A stretch of 59,832 bases of DNA from Stenotrophomonas raiganjensis (SeqCode) (lineage in GTDB: Bacteria; Pseudomonadota; Gammaproteobacteria; Xanthomonadales; Xanthomonadaceae), in NCBI RefSeq assembly GCF_030658505.1, contig NZ_JAUTXR010000119.1:1-59832 (forward strand), in the 5' to 3' direction. Positions 8,089 to 16,939 of the stretch are shown in pieces. Position 1 is the first letter of the stretch, and each line of letters opens with the position of its first letter. The position numbers and the translations under genes were made by a program. The notes beneath the pieces were generated by a model. The model had not been told where the DNA came from. It was given only the letters and a program-made list of their open reading frames with translations, and did no database searches.

Positions 8089-8730
8089 ATGGGCCCGTCC
8101 GACCGCCACGATCGTCTCCGCCGCTGGCAGGCCGCGTCCCTGCTTGCCGCCGCCCCGATCGCCAGCCTGTCCGCCACCGATGCCGCGGCCGCTGCGCCGC
8201 TGCAGTCTCCGCCGGGCCAGCAGCGCATCGCCCCGGCGGCGCTGGTTGAGCGCCTGCACCAGCGCGTGCTGTCCGGGCAGAGCGCCACCGCCACGCTGGA
8301 ACACTGGTGCGCCGAGCACGGCCTGGCCGAACAGGCGCGCGTGCGCGCGGTGCGCGTACACGGCCAGGACAAGCCGGCGCCAAACGACGTCCTGCAGGCA
8401 CTGGGTGCAGCGCCCGGCACCGACCTGCGCTATCGGCGCGTGCAGCTGGTCTGCGGCAACCGCGTGCTGTCCGAGGCCGACAACTGGTACCTGCCCGGCC
8501 ACCTCAGCCCGGCCATGAACCAGGTACTGGACAGTACCGACGAACCCTTCGGTCGGGTGGTCAGCCCACTTGGCTTCCAGCGCCAGACCCTCGCCGACCA
8601 GACCTTCTGGCCGCCACGCGGCGAAGGCGACCACGGCGTGATCCTGGAAGTGCGCGCCCTGTTGCGTGACCGCCAGCAGCAGCCTTTCAGCTACGTGATC
8701 GAGTCGTATCTACTGCAGGCACTGCCATAA
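8089..8730 (+). CDS. UbiC-like (chorismate-lyase fold) protein
   Basis: A 213-residue protein whose C-terminal two thirds resemble chorismate pyruvate-lyase/UTRA-fold proteins: YRRVQLVCGNRVLSEADNWY, then a TDEPFGRVV segment and LGFQRQTL. The N-terminus (RLRRWQAASLLAAAPIASL) looks like a signal or anchor, which would be odd for cytoplasmic ubiquinone synthesis. It may therefore be an exported relative rather than true UbiC. No biosynthetic neighbours are present. Fold assignment moderate; enzyme activity uncertain. Confidence 0.65.
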   Translation: MGPSDRHDRLRRWQAASLLAAAPIASLSATDAAAAAPLQSPPGQQRIAPAALVERLHQRVLSGQSATATLEHWCAEHGLAEQARVRAVRVHGQDKPAPNDVLQALGAAPGTDLRYRRVQLVCGNRVLSEADNWYLPGHLSPAMNQVLDSTDEPFGRVVSPLGFQRQTLADQTFWPPRGEGDHGVILEVRALLRDRQQQPFSYVIESYLLQALP

Positions 8731-8759
8731 CGCGCCCTGGTCCCCGGCATGTCCCGCCG

Positions 8760-9392
8760 CTACCGAGCCGTGATGGCGTTGGCGGCCGGGTCCACCGAGA
8801 ACACGAAACGCCCACCATGCTGGTCCCTGCCCCACGTCATCGGTGCCGTGGTGAGGCTGTAGACCGGACTTGCCTTGTCCATGCCGAGCGCCTCGGACCA
8901 GGCACTGAAATCCTCGTCGGTGCGGCTGCGGATCTCGCCGACACACAGGCTGTAGCCGCAGGCAAAGGACACCAGCGCGCCATCCTTGCCCATGAGCTGG
9001 GTCGCGGCAGCCTTGTAGAGACGGGTCAGGTCCTGCACCTCCGGGCGGCTGGACGCATCCCGCTCGAACTGGCCGATCACCTGTGCGAACGCCTTGTCCG
9101 AACCCAGCAACGCCTCGCTCTTCTCCGCCGACACCCCGCCATCAGCCATCAGCAGGCGCTCGCCCTCGAGGAAGTGACCCTCGACGTTCGCGGACCCGTG
9201 GGCAGCGGTCATGCCCTCCGTTGCCGTTGCCGCTGCCGCGCGCGGTGCTCCCGCATCGGTCGCCGCATCGGAGTGGGACGGCACGGGCGCGGCCGTGGCC
9301 GCCTCCGCCGCATCGACCGCGCTGGCTGCCTGCCTGCCGCTGCAGCCGGCCAGGGCCACCACTGCAATCACACTCCATACCCTCACATCCAT
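8760..9392 (-). CDS. Lipoprotein of unknown function
   Basis: A 210-residue protein with a lipoprotein signal (MDVRVWSVIAVVALAGCSG) and an Ala/Thr-rich linker. The C-terminal domain holds two cysteines (SFACGYSLCVGEI) that could form a disulphide. The ATG at 9392 is preferred because GGGAGG lies 9 bases upstream; an in-frame ATG at 9401 would sit directly on that site. I recognise no family. Confidence 0.7.
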   Translation of the reverse strand: MDVRVWSVIAVVALAGCSGRQAASAVDAAEAATAAPVPSHSDAATDAGAPRAAAATATEGMTAAHGSANVEGHFLEGERLLMADGGVSAEKSEALLGSDKAFAQVIGQFERDASSRPEVQDLTRLYKAAATQLMGKDGALVSFACGYSLCVGEIRSRTDEDFSAWSEALGMDKASPVYSLTTAPMTWGRDQHGGRFVFSVDPAANAITAR

Positions 9393-9460
9393 GCGTTTCA
9401 TCCTCCCGGTGACGGCACAGCATGCCACGCGCGCAGCGGCAGCACCGGTGCGGTGCACAA

Positions 9461-9486
9461 AGAAAAGCCCGGCATTGCCGGGCCTT
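9461..9486 (-). terminator. Rho-independent terminator of the TonB receptor gene
   Basis: On the minus strand a GCCCGGC-AAT-GCCGGGC hairpin is followed by TTTTCTTT, placed 17 bases after the receptor stop codon. This is a classic intrinsic terminator. Confidence 0.85.
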
Positions 9487-9502
9487 TCGTTCGCCTGCGG
9501 GA

Positions 9503-12229
9503 TCAGCGGAACCGGTAGTCCAGCTGCAGCCAGTACTGGCGGCCATACGGGTCATAATTGCCGACCGGGTAGAACGGCCAGCCACCTCCGTTCCTGTCCG
9601 CCGGCGGGCGGCTGTCGCGCAGGTTGTTGACGATCACACCCACCGACAGGTTCTCGCCGAACTGGCGGAACACGCTGGCGTTGTAGGTCATGTACGGCGC
9701 GATGCGGCCACTGCCATCGGTCTTCGGCAACGAACCGAAGCGATTGCCGTACAGCGTGGTGGTCCAGTCGCCCTGGTTCCAGGTGATGCTGCCGTTGGCC
9801 TTGCTGCGCCACTGGTAGTCGTCCAGCGAATTGCGGATGTCGCGCTCGGGGTCGTCGGAGAACTGCCTGTATTTGTGCTCCAGCACCACGGTATAGGCCA
9901 GGCGCGTGGTGAAGCGGCCGTAGCGGCCGGCATCGAAGCGCCAGTTGCCCTTCAGGTCCAGGCCACGTACCGATTCAGACGCAGCGTTGATCGGGTTGAT
10001 CAGCACGCGGGTCACCTGGTCCGGCTGCACCGTCGCATTGGAAGGATTGCGGATCACCCGCGACAGCGCGTCCTGGCACAGCGGTGAACCGATGTCGCGC
10101 GCCTCTCCGCCCAGCGTCCGTCCCAGGCGGCAATCGGCCTCGTCACGCAGGATGCGGCTGGTATCGAGGCTGGTCACCTCGTTGTCGATGCGGATGTCGT
10201 AGTAGTCGGCGCTGAAATCCAGCCCGTCCAGCGGCGACCAGACCACGCCGAAACCATACGACTTCGCGGTTTCCGGCTGCAGCTGCGCGTTGGCGCGGTT
10301 GCTGTAGTCGATCGACAGGCCGTTGTAGTCGCAGTTGTCGTACGTCTGGCCTGCGGTGCGGCAGCGCCAGTAGTCGGTCATGCCCGGGTTGTAGCCACGG
10401 GTCTCGGTGGCGAACACGTAGTTCATGTCCGGTGCGCGGAAGCTGGTCGCAGCCGTACCACGGATCAGCAGGCTCTCGATCGGGCGGAACTCGACACCGA
10501 AGCTCCACGTCGCCTTGCCGATGTGCTCGCCGCCGGCGCGGTACTGGTCATAGCGGCCGGCCAGGGTCGTGGTCAGCGACGGCAGCAACGGCAGCTGCAG
10601 CTCCACACCCGCCGCATAACGGTCGCGCTCACCGCCGGCACCGATACCGGCGCTGGTGTTCCAGAACTCGCCGGTGCCCAGCCGCGGGTCCGGGCGGTTG
10701 CGGTAGCCCTGGCTGCCGGCCTCGACCACTGCGGCCAGCGCAGCATCGCCGCCCGGCAGTGCGAACAGGCGGCCATTGACACTGGCACTGAAGGTCTGCA
10801 GCCACGCCGCGTTGCGACTTTCCTGATAGTCGGACAGGCCCGCATACTCGTTCGGAGTCAAAGGCTTGAACAGGCGCACCGGGTCCGGCGCATAGACCTC
10901 CACGCCATTGCGCAAGCCCAGCTTCGGGCCCAGCAGGTACTCGTTGATGCCGGCCAGCAGCACCGGGCGACGGGTTCGGTTCTCGTAGCGCGACCGGCTG
11001 TAGACCGCTTCGTAGTCCCAGCCGCTGTCGCCGATCTGGCCGCGTGCGCCCACGTTGAACGACCACGAGTTCTCCAGGAACCGATTGGCATTGCGCGGCA
11101 GGCCACCGATTTCTTCCGGTGCGAAGCGGCGATACCAGCTTTCCAGATTCCCAGTGGTCTGGTTGTAGAAGTAGTTGCGCGCCGAGGTCCAGGTGGGCGC
11201 GCGGGTGTTGTTGGTGATGCGCGCGCTGCCCACGGCCAGATCGGCGAACAGATCGGTGGTCTCGTTGACGTGGAAGGTCAGCAGGCCATAGCCATTGAGG
11301 TTGCGCTTCTCGGTCTGCACGGTCCAATAGCTGGCGGCGGCCTCGTTGCTGCCGCAATACCAGCCCTGGCGCGGGTTGAAGGCACGGAACACGCTGCCGC
11401 CATAGATATCCGACGCCGCGTCGCAGCCATTGGCGCCCGGATCGATGTTGCGACCGGTAGCGGCGTTGCGGCGATACGCGATCGCGGTCGCCTGCGGCGC
11501 CTTGCCGGCCGGGTCATCATCCAGCGAGTCCATGAAATCGCGCTGGCGCGCATGGATCGCCTTGCGCACATCGAACTCGAAACCGAACAGGGCATCCCAG
11601 CGCTCCCCGGAACTGCCACCAACCACCTGCGCGCGCTGGTTGTCGCCACCGCCCTGCTGGGTGCCGCCGGCCCGCACGTTCACGTCCACACCCTCAAAGC
11701 GGTCCTTGAGGATGATGTTGACCACACCGGCGATGGCATCGGAGCCGTACACCGCCGACGCACCCGCAGCCAGCACCTCGATGCGCTCGATCAGCGCGCT
11801 GGGAATGTTGGCCAGGTTGACCACGTTCACCGAGCCCTCGTAGGCCAGCGGGTAGTCGGCCTGGCGGCGTCCGTTGACCAGCACCAGCGTGCGGTTGGGG
11901 CCAAGGCCGCGCAGGTTGATGGTGTTGGCCGCCGGAGTGAAGGTGTTGCCGAAGTCCTCACCCTGCACGTTGCCGGTGTTTTCAGTCAGGGCGCTCAGCG
12001 CGTCGAACGCGTTGCGGTAGCCCTGCGCGTCGATCTGCTCGCGGCTGATCACGGTCACCGGCGACGGCCCTTCGACACTGGCGCGCGGAATGCGCGAGCC
12101 GGTGACCTTCACTTCCTGCAACGACGTGGGTGCGCTTTCCTGCGCGAAGGCCGGCAACGAGACCAGCATCAGGGACGACAGCGCGAGCACCAGCGGACGC
12201 GGGCGCAGCGCCTTGTGAGAGGCGGACAT
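9503..12229 (-). CDS. TonB-dependent outer-membrane receptor
   Basis: A 908-residue receptor for energised uptake across the outer membrane. It has a Sec signal (MSASHKALRPRP... to LPAFAQ), then the plug domain with VKVTGSRIPR, ISREQIDAQGYRNAFDALSA, INLRGLGPNRTLVLVNGRR and AAGASAVYGSDAIAGVVNI. A long C-terminal beta-barrel ends in QYWLQLDYRFR. This plug style is typical of the large Xanthomonadaceae receptor set. Substrate unknown and no periplasmic partner gene is adjacent. The start at 12229 has AGGAAG just upstream; an earlier ATG would bury the signal peptide. Confidence 0.92.
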   Translation of the reverse strand: MSASHKALRPRPLVLALSSLMLVSLPAFAQESAPTSLQEVKVTGSRIPRASVEGPSPVTVISREQIDAQGYRNAFDALSALTENTGNVQGEDFGNTFTPAANTINLRGLGPNRTLVLVNGRRQADYPLAYEGSVNVVNLANIPSALIERIEVLAAGASAVYGSDAIAGVVNIILKDRFEGVDVNVRAGGTQQGGGDNQRAQVVGGSSGERWDALFGFEFDVRKAIHARQRDFMDSLDDDPAGKAPQATAIAYRRNAATGRNIDPGANGCDAASDIYGGSVFRAFNPRQGWYCGSNEAAASYWTVQTEKRNLNGYGLLTFHVNETTDLFADLAVGSARITNNTRAPTWTSARNYFYNQTTGNLESWYRRFAPEEIGGLPRNANRFLENSWSFNVGARGQIGDSGWDYEAVYSRSRYENRTRRPVLLAGINEYLLGPKLGLRNGVEVYAPDPVRLFKPLTPNEYAGLSDYQESRNAAWLQTFSASVNGRLFALPGGDAALAAVVEAGSQGYRNRPDPRLGTGEFWNTSAGIGAGGERDRYAAGVELQLPLLPSLTTTLAGRYDQYRAGGEHIGKATWSFGVEFRPIESLLIRGTAATSFRAPDMNYVFATETRGYNPGMTDYWRCRTAGQTYDNCDYNGLSIDYSNRANAQLQPETAKSYGFGVVWSPLDGLDFSADYYDIRIDNEVTSLDTSRILRDEADCRLGRTLGGEARDIGSPLCQDALSRVIRNPSNATVQPDQVTRVLINPINAASESVRGLDLKGNWRFDAGRYGRFTTRLAYTVVLEHKYRQFSDDPERDIRNSLDDYQWRSKANGSITWNQGDWTTTLYGNRFGSLPKTDGSGRIAPYMTYNASVFRQFGENLSVGVIVNNLRDSRPPADRNGGGWPFYPVGNYDPYGRQYWLQLDYRFR

Positions 12230-12446
12230 GGGCTTCCTGGGGGAGTTGGGGTGAGTCCGGGCGCCAGCGGCCTGTACGGCGCATAACGATCCCGTAACGA
12301 AAGTGTCCTGAATGGGCGGTTTCAACGGAAATGACCAGCCCTGATGGGCTTATGCCTGAACCGAATCAGACCCGGCCGGGTGACGATCGCGCTTTTTGCA
12401 ATGTTTTGAATGGCCTGGCGATCCCGGCGCCGCCATCGTTCAGCGG
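12230..12446. promoter_or_regulatory. Divergent intergenic region, TonB receptor / GNAT
   Basis: A 217-bp divergent gap. No confident core promoter, Fur-box-like palindrome or hairpin was seen. Confidence 0.3.
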
Positions 12447-13046
12447 ATGATGACTCCCTACCCTCCCTCTCCCCTCCCCCCGCTGCGTCCGGTGCTGCGC
12501 CGCCACCTGCTGCAGCTCCAGGCAACCCCGGTCACCCTGCGCCCGTTCCAGCGCACGGACCTGCCGCGCTGGCGCCTGTTCGATGACCGCCGCCACCGCG
12601 GTCGCCGCCATCCGGTGGGCATTGACGAGGAGGCGCGCTTCCTCGCCCACATGCACCGCTCGCGACTGGAGCAGGACAACGACCAACTGCTGCTGGGCGT
12701 GTTCGACGACGACCACGGCACGGTGCTGGACCAGCTGCACATCCGCCTGCAGTCGCTGCACTCGCGCAGCGCCGAGCTGCTGTCGCTGCAGCATTGGCAC
12801 CCGCATACCGATGCCGCGCTGCGGGCACTGTGCCCGTTCCTGTTCGAGGACGTCGGCCTGCATCGCCTGTTCGTGATGCTGCCGCCGGATTGCACCGCTC
12901 CATTCGCCAGCGCGCTGCGCGCGTTCGGATTCGAACAGGAAGGCATACTGCGCGACCATTGCCTGGGCACGGATGGCTGGCAGGACCGCCAACTGCTGGC
13001 ACTGACCGCGCCGATGTGGCGGGGCCAGCCTCGGGCCATGGACTAG
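12447..13046 (+). CDS. GNAT-family N-acetyltransferase, RimJ/RimL type
   Basis: A 199-residue protein with the acetyltransferase pattern: VTLRPFQRTDLPRW near the N-terminus, a central strand (LLLGVFDDDHG) and a C-terminal ALRALCPFLFEDVGLHRLFV...LRAFGFEQEGILRDH. The last segment is the hallmark of RimJ/RimL-like enzymes that acetylate protein N-termini or small amines. The Q/RxxGxG acetyl-CoA loop is not obvious, so activity is less certain than fold. The start at 12447 avoids an upstream extension unlike the family. Its stop overlaps the convergent cdh stop by 4 bp. Confidence 0.75.
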   Translation: MMTPYPPSPLPPLRPVLRRHLLQLQATPVTLRPFQRTDLPRWRLFDDRRHRGRRHPVGIDEEARFLAHMHRSRLEQDNDQLLLGVFDDDHGTVLDQLHIRLQSLHSRSAELLSLQHWHPHTDAALRALCPFLFEDVGLHRLFVMLPPDCTAPFASALRAFGFEQEGILRDHCLGTDGWQDRQLLALTAPMWRGQPRAMD

Positions 13047-13825
13047 CGCACCCGCTCCAGCGCGTCGCCAGCGCCGGTCAACACCGCGCAGGCGTGATCC
13101 TGCAGTTCCTCGCCGCTGGCGTCGTTGCCGGTTCGCGCATCCACCCGCGTGGCCAGCAGGACGAAGCCCGGGCCGCCCTGTACCGTTTCGCGGCCCGCCA
13201 CCACCAGGCTCCACTGGCCCACGTCGTCCAGGCCGGCGAGGTCGTAGGCCAGCAGGTTGAGCGGGTTGGCGGTCAGCTCCGTACCCGGCAGCAGGCGCGC
13301 CTGGTACTGATGGCCACGCAAGGGCACCGGCAGCGGCGCCCATCGGGTGCTCAGCACGCCGGCATGGGTGTCCAGCGCTTCCAGCACGTCCGCGCGCAGG
13401 CAATCCACATGGATGTGCAACTGATGCTGCGAACGGCCATGTGGCGAATTCAACGCCAGGCTGGCGACGTTGCGTGGCAGCGGCTGGCCCAGGGCCTGCT
13501 CGGTATGGCTGCGGGCCTGCCAGGCCGCCGCGAAATAGTTCGGTGCCCCGCGCTGGTAGAGACCGCGGTTCTCGATGCCGCTGACCTTGTCCAGCGGCAT
13601 CAGCAGGAACTGATAGTCACCGTGCGCGTCCTTGACCAGTACGTCGCGGCGGTTGCCGGCGGCCTCCACCCGCAGGCAGTCGCCACGCGGCCCGTCGGGG
13701 CCTCGGCAGTCCCGCTCGATCAATCGCCACAGTGCATCGGAATGGGCCGGCGGCGGTGGCGCACTGGCGCAACCGGCCAGCATGGACAAGGACAACAGCA
13801 ACAACGATCGGGGCACGGCATTCAC
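13043..13825 (-). CDS. cdh: CDP-diacylglycerol diphosphatase (Cdh-like)
   Basis: A 260-residue protein read from a GTG start at 13825, giving a lipoprotein-type signal ending LSMLAGC. The mature domain carries the HIT-related signature QLHIHVDCL, plus LMPLDKVSGIENR and PNYFAAAWQAR, all typical of CDP-diacylglycerol pyrophosphatase. This enzyme hydrolyses CDP-diacylglycerol to phosphatidate and CMP at the membrane. It lies 47 bp downstream of a T6SS phospholipase gene on the same strand, so co-transcription is possible; whether that matters is unknown. Confidence 0.85.
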   Translation of the reverse strand: MNAVPRSLLLLSLSMLAGCASAPPPPAHSDALWRLIERDCRGPDGPRGDCLRVEAAGNRRDVLVKDAHGDYQFLLMPLDKVSGIENRGLYQRGAPNYFAAAWQARSHTEQALGQPLPRNVASLALNSPHGRSQHQLHIHVDCLRADVLEALDTHAGVLSTRWAPLPVPLRGHQYQARLLPGTELTANPLNLLAYDLAGLDDVGQWSLVVAGRETVQGGPGFVLLATRVDARTGNDASGEELQDHACAVLTGAGDALERVR

Positions 13826-13872
13826 AACGATGGCTCGGCCCACGGCCGCGGCGCGTAGTGTAGCCCGCCGGC

Positions 13873-15570
13873 TCAGCCCGGCACCGCCTCGGCCGCTTCG
13901 GCCTTCTCCTCCACCTTGCCCGGCGTGTACTTGGTGGCACCGAAGTACAGTACCCGCCACTGGCTCAGGTTGCCGATGAACCAGTGCGCCACCGAGTCGT
14001 GGCCGTAGCCGTCGAAGAAGGTCTCCACCTCCGGCGGCAGCAAGGTGGTGTTGTCCCACGACTCCAGTGTCACCCGCTCGGCCATTGTCAGCGTTGCGCC
14101 GCGTTCACGGCGCCGGCGCAGGCCGACGATCTTGCCGAGCATCGTGTCGTTCTCCTTCTCCAGGCCGCGGCGCTGCTTGCGCACCTCGGACAGCTCGTCA
14201 TCACGGGCCTTCAGTTCATCGGAAACCCGGTTCCATTCTGCGGTTTTCTCCGCATTGCCCTGGTCAGCCAGGTGCAGGTTGTCATTGCTCCACGGCGATG
14301 GCAGCTGCGACTGGCGGCGGCGCAGGGTCCGCACCTGCTCGCGAAGCGCCTCCTCGCGCGCGGCCAGGCGCTGCATCGACGGCAGCTTTTCGCCCCGCGC
14401 CACACGCACGCGCAACCAGCGGTACAGCAGTTCCATGTGCGAGGCCTGCACGTCTTCCATGCGGCCGCGCTTGACCCGCACCGCCTGCAGGTAGGCGTTG
14501 AACACCGCCTGCAGTTGCGGATCCTGCTTGTCGAACTCGGCCTTGACGTGATCTTCGAGCATGCTGATCGGGTTCAGCAGCACGCCGCCGGCCTGCGCCA
14601 TGTCGTACATCTCGTTCAGCGCAAAGCGCGCGATGCTGTTCTGCCGCCCCTGATGCTGGGGGTCGTAGCCCCCGCCCACGTCCGAATGCACGCCCGGGAA
14701 CCAGATCTCCACCGTATTGGCTGGGTAAAGCGCGTGCTCCCGCGTCGAATCCAGCGGGAACTGGCCGCGCAGCTCGTGGGCGGCGGTCATGTGTACCGAC
14801 TGCTCCACGATTTCCGGAACGGCCATGCCTTCGGCCCATCCGGTATGTCCGTTGCGGTAGTTCACTGCGGCGGCCGCCAGGTTGGGCCACACCGAGCAGA
14901 CGGTATCGAATACCCCCATGAAGCCGATCCGCAGCGGAATGCGCTCGCGGTACAGCCAGGTGCCATCCGCCTGGCGCTTGCAGCGCGCGGCGAGGTCGCG
15001 GGCAAACGCACGTGCCGATGCCGCTCCGCGCGAAAAACCCAATACCGAAACGCTGACCACCAGGATGCGCATCGGCTCGGGCTGGCTGTCGATCAACTCG
15101 TCCAGTGCCTGCAGCGCGAAGTCGATGCGCTCGCGTCCACCCTTGCCGATCGACAACCCGAGCAGGCCGCCGCTGTCACCCACTTCCGGGCATGGCGTGC
15201 CGACGCCGGCCAGATACTGGCGCTTGATGTTCCGCGTATCGTCCTTGTGCGAAATGAACAGCCGGGCGATGTTCGACAGAGCGCGCTCTTCCTCCCCCTT
15301 GGCCAGCTCTTCATCGCGATTGTTGCCGGTACCGTCGAAGAACACGCTCAGGTGCAGGCTCTGGGTACAGCCGGTGGTGGCCGCTTCCTTGTCGGGTACC
15401 GTGCCGCACATCGCTTCCTGGCGGCGGCGACGCTCGGCATCGCTCAACGGACGCGTGCCACGGGCCAGCCGCGCGGTGCGCGCCGTGCCCTCGGCCTGCG
15501 CGATCGGATCAGGGGTACCGGGTTCGAGATCCACCTGCCCCGGAATCGCGGTCGGATCAGTACTGGTCAT
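13873..15570 (-). CDS. tle1: T6SS phospholipase effector, Tle1-type (DUF2235)
   Basis: A 565-residue predicted antibacterial lipase delivered by T6SS. DUF2235 alpha/beta-hydrolase features are FFDGTGNN (residues 77-84), the nucleophile elbow GFSRGAA with Ser180, and VHSDVGGGY with the catalytic Asp297. A late His lies in SVAHWFIGN. A charged, coiled-coil-like stretch (about 400-500) separates core and tail. Tle1 enzymes cleave membrane phospholipids of rival cells. The gene follows VgrG, a DUF4123 adaptor and a putative immunity gene, and overlaps the latter by 14 bp. No signal peptide is present, as expected for T6SS cargo. Confidence 0.9.
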   Translation of the reverse strand: MTSTDPTAIPGQVDLEPGTPDPIAQAEGTARTARLARGTRPLSDAERRRRQEAMCGTVPDKEAATTGCTQSLHLSVFFDGTGNNRDEELAKGEEERALSNIARLFISHKDDTRNIKRQYLAGVGTPCPEVGDSGGLLGLSIGKGGRERIDFALQALDELIDSQPEPMRILVVSVSVLGFSRGAASARAFARDLAARCKRQADGTWLYRERIPLRIGFMGVFDTVCSVWPNLAAAAVNYRNGHTGWAEGMAVPEIVEQSVHMTAAHELRGQFPLDSTREHALYPANTVEIWFPGVHSDVGGGYDPQHQGRQNSIARFALNEMYDMAQAGGVLLNPISMLEDHVKAEFDKQDPQLQAVFNAYLQAVRVKRGRMEDVQASHMELLYRWLRVRVARGEKLPSMQRLAAREEALREQVRTLRRRQSQLPSPWSNDNLHLADQGNAEKTAEWNRVSDELKARDDELSEVRKQRRGLEKENDTMLGKIVGLRRRRERGATLTMAERVTLESWDNTTLLPPEVETFFDGYGHDSVAHWFIGNLSQWRVLYFGATKYTPGKVEEKAEAAEAVPG

Positions 15571-16057
15571 GGTCCTTGTGCTCCTTCGGCACCGGCATGC
15601 GTCGCACATCCCATTTGTTCACGCCCTTGTCCAGCAGCTCCGCCTCGACATGGCCGTCGGCATAGAAATGCAGCAGCAGCGTGGCCGGGTTGGGCGGATA
15701 CGGCGTCTTCAGTGGCACCACCGCTTCGCGCGGCACGCGGTGCCCTTCGCTCAGGTAGCGATTGGTGGCCAGGTCGTAGCGGTTGGCCTCGGTCCAGCGT
15801 ACCCGCACGCTGTCCGGCCCCTTGCCGCGCGGTGCGCGCGGCCCCATCCCGGAGCCGCCGTTGGTGTAACCGCCCACCCCTCCCAGAAACTGCCCATCGA
15901 CGCGCACATCGGCGAGGTAGTACGGGCTGTAGTTGAACGCGAACAGCGACATGATCGGCGTATTGCCACGCGCCATCGCCCGGCTGCAGCCCACGCCGAT
16001 CACCAGCACGGCGATCACCGCCAGCATGCTCCACCACAGGTACTTGTTGCTCATCAT
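15557..16057 (-). CDS. Putative Tle1 immunity protein (DUF3304-like)
   Basis: A 166-residue protein with an N-terminal membrane anchor or signal (LWWSMLAVIAVLVIGVGC), possibly a lipoprotein. The body (FNYSPYYLADVRVDGQFLGG, a Gly-rich turn, then SVRVRWTEANRYDL) matches my memory of DUF3304 proteins, which accompany DUF2235 lipases. Periplasmic immunity fits a lipase that acts from the periplasm. It overlaps the effector start, so the pair is translationally coupled. Double ATG at 16057/16054; the upstream one is used, with GGAG about 9 bases before it. Confidence 0.72.
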   Translation of the reverse strand: MMSNKYLWWSMLAVIAVLVIGVGCSRAMARGNTPIMSLFAFNYSPYYLADVRVDGQFLGGVGGYTNGGSGMGPRAPRGKGPDSVRVRWTEANRYDLATNRYLSEGHRVPREAVVPLKTPYPPNPATLLLHFYADGHVEAELLDKGVNKWDVRRMPVPKEHKDHDQY

Positions 16058-16073
16058 CGCGATCTCGCTCCGT

Positions 16074-16937
16074 TCAATCCCAGCTTTCTTCCAGGGGCCA
16101 GACTTCGTCGCCGACATCGGCCGCGCTGCGCCGCCCGCTGGCGAAATCCTGCAGGCGCTGCTGCCACGCCGGATCCTCGCCGAGATCGGTACCCGCCAGC
16201 AGCGCCCAGGCCGCCACCATCACCACGCGGCGGCTGTCTTCGATGCCGGCCGCAGCCGCCGTCGCCACCGCGCGCCGCAGGAAGGCGTACCAGCGCGCGC
16301 GCGGCAGGCGCGCCAACAGCTCGGGATCGGACAGCTGGAAATGGTCGATCAGGGTATAGGGGTAGCTGGCGTCGATCAGTGCTCGCCGCTGCGGCGCCTC
16401 CAGCACCCACGGCGGATCATGCGGATCCTGCGCGGCGTCGTGCAGGTCCAGGTGCGCCCACTGCAGATCGTGCCGCAGGTACCACCAGCGCTCTCCGAGT
16501 GTCAGGAACGCACGGCACTGCGCCTCGTCCAGCACCTGTACCCACCAGGGCAGCACGCGCGCATCGAAGAAGCGCGCGAGGAACGCCTTGCCGTTCGGGT
16601 AGCGCGCATCCAGGCGCCGCTGCAGGCGTTGCTGCAATGCTTCGGCAGGCAATGCGCTGTCGATCACGCTCAGCATGCCCGGCGAGCGCGCCTGCGCGCG
16701 GGCACGCTGCAGGAGCCGCTCGATATCCGCCTCGCGCGGCAGCCGCGCGAGATACACGCTGGCATCGTCGGTACCGTCGGCCAGCAACCCGTCGAACAAG
16801 GGCAGCGGCGCCCACGGCAGGCTGCGCAGCAGACGCAGCGGCTGCTCGCACTGCGCGCCATCCAGCAGCACGAACCGCTGCATCCCGTCCTCCAGCGTGG
16901 GCAACGCAAGCGCTGGGAAATGCCAGTCGATCGACAC
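16074..16937 (-). CDS. DUF4123 T6SS effector adaptor (Tap/TEC)
   Basis: A 287-residue cytoplasmic chaperone that loads a cargo effector onto its VgrG. It shows the DUF4123 layout: an N-terminal FVLLDGAQCEQ segment, APLPLFDGL, and a central PWWVQVLDEAQCRAFLTLGERWWYLR region. The start is a GTG at 16937 with GGGAGG about 6 bases upstream; the upstream VgrG stop ends 2 bases before it. Its position between VgrG and the lipase makes it the dedicated Tle1 adaptor. Confidence 0.85.
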   Translation of the reverse strand: MSIDWHFPALALPTLEDGMQRFVLLDGAQCEQPLRLLRSLPWAPLPLFDGLLADGTDDASVYLARLPREADIERLLQRARAQARSPGMLSVIDSALPAEALQQRLQRRLDARYPNGKAFLARFFDARVLPWWVQVLDEAQCRAFLTLGERWWYLRHDLQWAHLDLHDAAQDPHDPPWVLEAPQRRALIDASYPYTLIDHFQLSDPELLARLPRARWYAFLRRAVATAAAAGIEDSRRVVMVAAWALLAGTDLGEDPAWQQRLQDFASGRRSAADVGDEVWPLEESWD

Positions 16938-16939
16938 GC

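Noticed and set aside
10523..12286. A 587-codon plus-strand open frame
   Set aside because: It lies opposite the TonB-dependent receptor and shows no family features.
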